Of a DNA stretch of 8,183 bases, positions 4,787 to 8,183 are shown piece by piece. The number at the start of each line of letters is the position of its first letter. Position 1 is the stretch's first letter. The DNA is from Paracoccaceae bacterium (GTDB lineage: Bacteria > Pseudomonadota > Alphaproteobacteria > Rhodobacterales > Rhodobacteraceae). The stretch spans positions 1-8,183 of the forward strand of contig JALORM010000061.1 in NCBI GenBank assembly GCA_025458985.1, read 5' to 3'. The notes beneath the pieces were generated by a model. It had not been told where the DNA came from and searched no databases. It saw nothing but the letters and a program-made list of their open reading frames with translations. Made by a program: the position numbers and the translations under genes.

Positions 4787-7315
4787 ATGAGTCCGGCCTT
4801 TGCCATCGCCCGGCGGGAACTGCGGGGCGGCCTGCGCGGGTTCCGCGTGTTCCTTGCCTGCCTGGCGCTGGGCGTGGCGGCGATCGCGGCGGTCGGTTCG
4901 GTCCGGGCGGCGATCGAGGCGGGGCTTTCGCGCGAGGGCGCGGCGCTGCTCGGCGGGGACGCCGAGATGTCGTTCACCTACCGGTACGCCGACGGGGACG
5001 AGCGCGCCTGGATGGAGGCGCGGGCCGAGGCCGTGTCCGAGATCGTGGACTTCCGGTCGATGGCCGTCGTCGACCGCGGCGGCACGGCCGAGCGGGCCCT
5101 GACGCAGGTCAAGGGCGTCGATGCGGCCTATCCCCTGAGGGGCGCAGTACTGCTGGATCCGCCGATGGCGCTGCCCGAGGCCCTGGACGGATCGGGCGGG
5201 CTGCCTGGCGGGGTGATGGAGCGGGTGCTGGCCGACCGTCTGGGCCTAAGGCCCGGCGACGTGTTCCGCCTGGGATCGCAGGACTTCCGGCTGTCGGCCA
5301 TCCTGGTGCGCGAGCCCGATGCGGGCGCGGCCGGCTTCAGCTTCGGGCCGCGGACGCTGGTGCGCACCGCGGCGCTGGCGGACTCGCAGCTTCTGGCGGA
5401 GGGGACGCTCTTCGACACGCGCTACCGGCTGGTGCTGCCCGAGGGCGCGGACCTCGCCCTTCTGGAGGCCGAGGCCGAGGGACTGTTCCGCGACACCGGG
5501 ATGCGCTGGCGCGACGCGCGCAACGGGGCGCCGAACATATCGCGGTTCGTCGAGCGGCTGGGCGCCTTCCTTGCACTGGTCGGGCTTGCGGGGCTCGCCG
5601 TCGGCGGCGTGGGCGTCTCGGCGGCGGTGCGGGCCTACCTGGACGGAAAGGTTGCGGTGATCGCCACGCTCAAGACGCTCGGCGCCGAGCGGCGGACGAT
5701 CTTTGCAGCCTATTTCCTTCAGATCGGGGCGCTTGCGCTCTTCGGGATCGCGATCGGGCTGATGCTGGGCGCGGTTCTGCCGATGGTCTTCGCGCCGCTG
5801 ATCGAGGCGCGGCTGCCGGTGCCGGCGGCCTTCGGGTTCTATCCCGGCCCGTTGGCCGAGGCCGCGCTCTATGGGGCGCTGGCGGCGCTTCTGTTCACGC
5901 TGTGGCCTCTGGCGCGGACCGAGGAGGTGCGGGCCGCGGCGCTCTACCGCGGGGCGGCGGGCGAGGGGCGGGCCTGGCCGCGCCCGGTCTTCGTGGCGGC
6001 GACGGCGGGGATCCTTGCCGCGCTGGTCGGCGCGGCGGCGCTGTTCTCGGGCCTGCCGGAGCTGGCGGCGGGGGCCGCGGCCGGGGTGGCGGGCGCGCTT
6101 CTGCTGCTGGTGCTGGCCGCGACGGGTGCGCGGGCGCTGGCGCGGCGGCTGGCGCGGGCGCGGGCGGTGCGCGGGCGGACGGCGCTCAGGCTGGCGCTTG
6201 GCGCGGTCGGCGGGCCGGGGAACGAGGCGGCGTCGGTCGTGCTGTCGCTGGGGCTCGGCCTGTCGGTGCTGGCCGCCGTCGGGCAGATCGACTGGAACCT
6301 GCGGAACGCCATCGCGACGGAACTGCCGGAAGTCGCGCCGTCGTACTTCGTGGTCGACATCCAGCCCGACCAGATCGAGGGCTTCCGCGCCCGGCTCGAC
6401 GCCAACCCTGCCGTGTCGCGTGTGGACACCGCCCCGATGCTGCGCGGGGTGCTGACCCGGATCAACGGGCGCCCGGCCGAGGAGGTCGCGGGCGGGCACT
6501 GGGTCGTGCGGGGCGATCGCGGCATCACATACTCCGCGACGCCCTCGGCCAACACGCAGATCACCGCAGGCACCTGGTGGCCCGAGGATTACGCCGGCCC
6601 GCCGCAGGTGAGCTTCGCCGCCGAGGAAGCGGCCGAGATCGGGCTGCAGATCGGCGACGAGATCACGGTCAACATCCTTGGCCGCGACATCACCGCCGAG
6701 ATCACGAGCTTCCGCGAGGTCGACTTCTCGACCGCCGGTATCGGGTTCGTCATGTCGATGAACCCCGCCGCCCTGCAGGGGGCGCCGCACAGCTTCATCT
6801 CGACCGTCTATGCCGAGGATGCCGCCGAGGCGGCGATCCTGCGGGACCTGGCCGAGGCCTATCCGAACATCACGGCCGTTCCGGTGAAGGAGGTCATCGG
6901 GCGCGTGGCAGGCGTGCTGGGCGGGATCGCGGCGGCGGTCACGGCGGCCGCTGCGGTGACGCTGGCCACGGGGGCGATCGTGCTGATCGGGGCTGCAGCG
7001 GCGGGCGAGGCCGTCCGTGTGTTCGAGGCGGCGGTCCTGAAGACGGTGGGCGCCTCGCGCGGGCAGGTGCTCGCCTACTTTGCGCTGCGCTCGGCGATGC
7101 TCGGGGCGGTGGCGGGGGTGGTGGCCATCGCCGCGGGCGGCTTGGCCGGCTGGGCGGTCATGCGGTTCGTGATGGAGGCGCGCTTCACGTTCGAATCGGT
7201 CTCGGCCGTGCTGATCGTTTCCGGCGGGGCGATGGCCACGCTGCTGGCGGGCCTCGCCTTCGCCTGGCGGCCGCTGGCCGCGCGCCCGGCGCGGGTGCTG
7301 CGCGCGCAGGAATAA
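4787..7315 (+). CDS. ybbP: FtsX-type ABC transporter permease, YbbP-like
   Basis: The 842-residue inner-membrane protein is the permease partner of the preceding ATPase, similar in size to E. coli YbbP (about 804). Ten hydrophobic segments are seen near residues 20-42, 259-283, 308-335, 355-376, 400-421, 427-447, 482-500, 711-737, 765-793 and 806-826. Two large soluble regions, about 43-258 and 501-710, should lie in the periplasm. Two FtsX-like modules carry similar coupling-helix strings, TLKTLGAERRTIFAAY (294-309) and VLKTVGASRGQVLAYF (750-765), evidence of internal duplication. With the ATPase and the TesA-like esterase it probably forms a complex that extracts or presents hydrophobic molecules; the substrate is unknown. 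The ATG at 4787 is directly abutted by GGAGG (4782-4786), so AAGGAAGG at 4772-4779, 7 bases upstream, more likely drives initiation. Only 7 bases separate its stop from that of convergent fliI, without a terminator. Confidence 0.92.
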   Translation: MSPAFAIARRELRGGLRGFRVFLACLALGVAAIAAVGSVRAAIEAGLSREGAALLGGDAEMSFTYRYADGDERAWMEARAEAVSEIVDFRSMAVVDRGGTAERALTQVKGVDAAYPLRGAVLLDPPMALPEALDGSGGLPGGVMERVLADRLGLRPGDVFRLGSQDFRLSAILVREPDAGAAGFSFGPRTLVRTAALADSQLLAEGTLFDTRYRLVLPEGADLALLEAEAEGLFRDTGMRWRDARNGAPNISRFVERLGAFLALVGLAGLAVGGVGVSAAVRAYLDGKVAVIATLKTLGAERRTIFAAYFLQIGALALFGIAIGLMLGAVLPMVFAPLIEARLPVPAAFGFYPGPLAEAALYGALAALLFTLWPLARTEEVRAAALYRGAAGEGRAWPRPVFVAATAGILAALVGAAALFSGLPELAAGAAAGVAGALLLLVLAATGARALARRLARARAVRGRTALRLALGAVGGPGNEAASVVLSLGLGLSVLAAVGQIDWNLRNAIATELPEVAPSYFVVDIQPDQIEGFRARLDANPAVSRVDTAPMLRGVLTRINGRPAEEVAGGHWVVRGDRGITYSATPSANTQITAGTWWPEDYAGPPQVSFAAEEAAEIGLQIGDEITVNILGRDITAEITSFREVDFSTAGIGFVMSMNPAALQGAPHSFISTVYAEDAAEAAILRDLAEAYPNITAVPVKEVIGRVAGVLGGIAAAVTAAAAVTLATGAIVLIGAAAAGEAVRVFEAAVLKTVGASRGQVLAYFALRSAMLGAVAGVVAIAAGGLAGWAVMRFVMEARFTFESVSAVLIVSGGAMATLLAGLAFAWRPLAARPARVLRAQE

Positions 7316-7322
7316 CCCGCGC

Positions 7323-8183
7323 TCAGCCCTCCAGCGTGAAGGCCTGTGGGGCCTGCTGCGCCTCTGGCGGCTGAAAGCCGGGCGGCATGGCCGACGCAGG
7401 TTTCGCCCTGGGGTTCAGGCAGTCGGCGAGGCGGGCGAAACTGGCCGCAACGCCTGCGGGGCTGTCCTCGGCCAGGAACGCGTCGAGGGCCGGCCACGCG
7501 CGGATCGCCTCGTCGATGAGCGGGTCCGATCCGCGTGCGTAAAGCCCCGCCTGGATCATCATCTCGGCCCGGTCGTAGGCGCCGAGCAGCCTCCGGGCAG
7601 CGGTGATGAGCAGGTTTTCATCGGCCGTCGCCGCCTGCGGCAGCGACCGCGAGACCGACCGCAGCAGGTCGATGGCGGGAAAGCGCCCGCGTTCGGCGAT
7701 GGCGCGGTCCATCACCACGTGGCCGTCGAGCACCCCGCGCAGGATGTCGGCCACGGGCTCTTCCATGTCGGAGCCCGCAACGAGGACCGAAAAGATCGCG
7801 GTGATGTCGCCCTGCGCGCCGGCGCCGGGGCCCGCACGTTCGGCCAGCGCCATGATCTGGTGCGCCAGCGAGGGCGGGTAGCCGCCGAGCGCCCCCGTCT
7901 CGCCCGAGGCCAGCGCGATCTCGCGGTGTGCCTCGGCGAAGCGGGTCACCGAATCGGTCAGGAACAGGACATGCGCCCCGCCGTCGCGGAAATGCTCGGC
8001 CACCGTCATCGCGGCCAGCGCGGCGCGGCGCCTTTCCAGCGGCGAGCGGTCCGAGGTGGCCGCGACGACGACCGACCGGGCCATTCCCTCGGGGCCGAGC
8101 ACATGCTCCACGAATTCGCGCAGTTCGCGCCCGCGTTCCCCGACAAGGCCGATCACCACGACATCGGCCTCGAGCCCGCGCGC
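7323..8183 (-). CDS. fliI: Flagellar export ATPase FliI, C-terminal part (truncated by window edge)
   Basis: FliI is the cytoplasmic hexameric ATPase of the flagellar type III export apparatus, related to F1-ATPase beta subunits. The last 286 residues are present; the N-terminal domain and Walker A lie beyond base 8183. In fragment numbering, GLVGERGRELREF is at 11-23 with the catalytic Glu15; Walker B VLFLTD at 71-76 is followed by SVTRFAEAHREIAL; GGYPPSLAHQIMALAERAG is at 99-117; and VLDGHVVMDRAIAERGRFPAID (150-171) then SVSRSLP match the FliI/SctN signature (LDGHI.L.R.LA..G.YPAID...S.SR.MP). Some positions differ from enteric FliI (LAHQI for VFARL, MDR for LSR), suggesting the divergent version of Rhodobacterales. 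A non-flagellar secretion ATPase (SctN) is the main alternative. The first codon seen is in frame with the reading to the TGA at 7323-7325. Confidence 0.85.
   Translation of the reverse strand, partial: ARGLEADVVVIGLVGERGRELREFVEHVLGPEGMARSVVVAATSDRSPLERRRAALAAMTVAEHFRDGGAHVLFLTDSVTRFAEAHREIALASGETGALGGYPPSLAHQIMALAERAGPGAGAQGDITAIFSVLVAGSDMEEPVADILRGVLDGHVVMDRAIAERGRFPAIDLLRSVSRSLPQAATADENLLITAARRLLGAYDRAEMMIQAGLYARGSDPLIDEAIRAWPALDAFLAEDSPAGVAASFARLADCLNPRAKPASAMPPGFQPPEAQQAPQAFTLEG

Noticed and set aside
3259..4977. Minus-strand open frame of 572 codons across the tesA-like and ABC genes
   Set aside because: It lies in another frame from the clear SGNH esterase and opposite the clear ABC ATPase; low-complexity RRG-rich translation indicates a GC artefact.
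4780..7374. Plus-strand open frame of 864 codons overlapping almost the whole permease
   Set aside because: Its translation is dominated by Gly, Arg and Ala with no membrane segments. The frame starting at 4787 gives ten membrane segments and FtsX motifs.
1..8183. Search for tRNA, rRNA, CRISPR arrays, insertion sequences, attachment sites, toxin-antitoxin or phage genes
   Set aside because: Nothing was seen: nearly every base is assigned to a recognised gene, and the gaps (99, 130, 30, 100 and 7 bases) hold only the control elements listed.

Overview
The window is very GC-rich with strong third-position G/C bias and tightly packed genes. Gene content and the style of the intergenic sequence suggest an alphaproteobacterium, most likely of the Rhodobacter/Paracoccus group (Rhodobacterales). 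This placement is from general recognition, not a database search. I see no rRNA, tRNA, CRISPR array, insertion sequence or phage gene; it reads as ordinary chromosomal core sequence with one probable accessory pair.

Layout. 1-449 (-) is the first half of epmA, the EF-P beta-lysyl ligase, running off the left edge. It is divergent from efp (549-1115, +), whose product is EpmA's substrate, across a 99-base promoter gap. Converging on efp, and overlapping it by 25 bases, is a membrane-embedded AraC-type regulator (1091-2110, -). The regulator is divergent from an exported alpha/beta hydrolase (2241-3272, +); the 130 bases between them carry repeated GGTT-type motifs that could be operators. A perfect 11-bp hairpin ends both the hydrolase and the convergent tesA-like gene (3303-3992, -).

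The tesA-like esterase, an ABC ATPase (3991-4686, +) and a large FtsX-type permease (4787-7315, +) form the conserved tesA/ybbA/ybbP neighbourhood. The start codons of the esterase and ATPase overlap on opposite strands in the tetramer CATG. A 100-base REP-like element with two hairpins separates ATPase from permease, and its A-rich tail appears to supply the permease's ribosome binding site. The right edge (7323-8183, -) is the C-terminal two thirds of the flagellar export ATPase FliI, converging on the permease with 7 bases between stop codons.

Functional picture: (i) translation rescue at polyproline stretches (EF-P plus EpmA); (ii) a candidate regulator-target pair, membrane AraC protein and secreted hydrolase; (iii) an envelope ABC transporter with a periplasmic lipase/esterase partner; (iv) flagellar export. 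No clearly new system is present; the best leads are the AraC/hydrolase pair, the overlapping divergent starts, and the REP-like element used as a translation leader.
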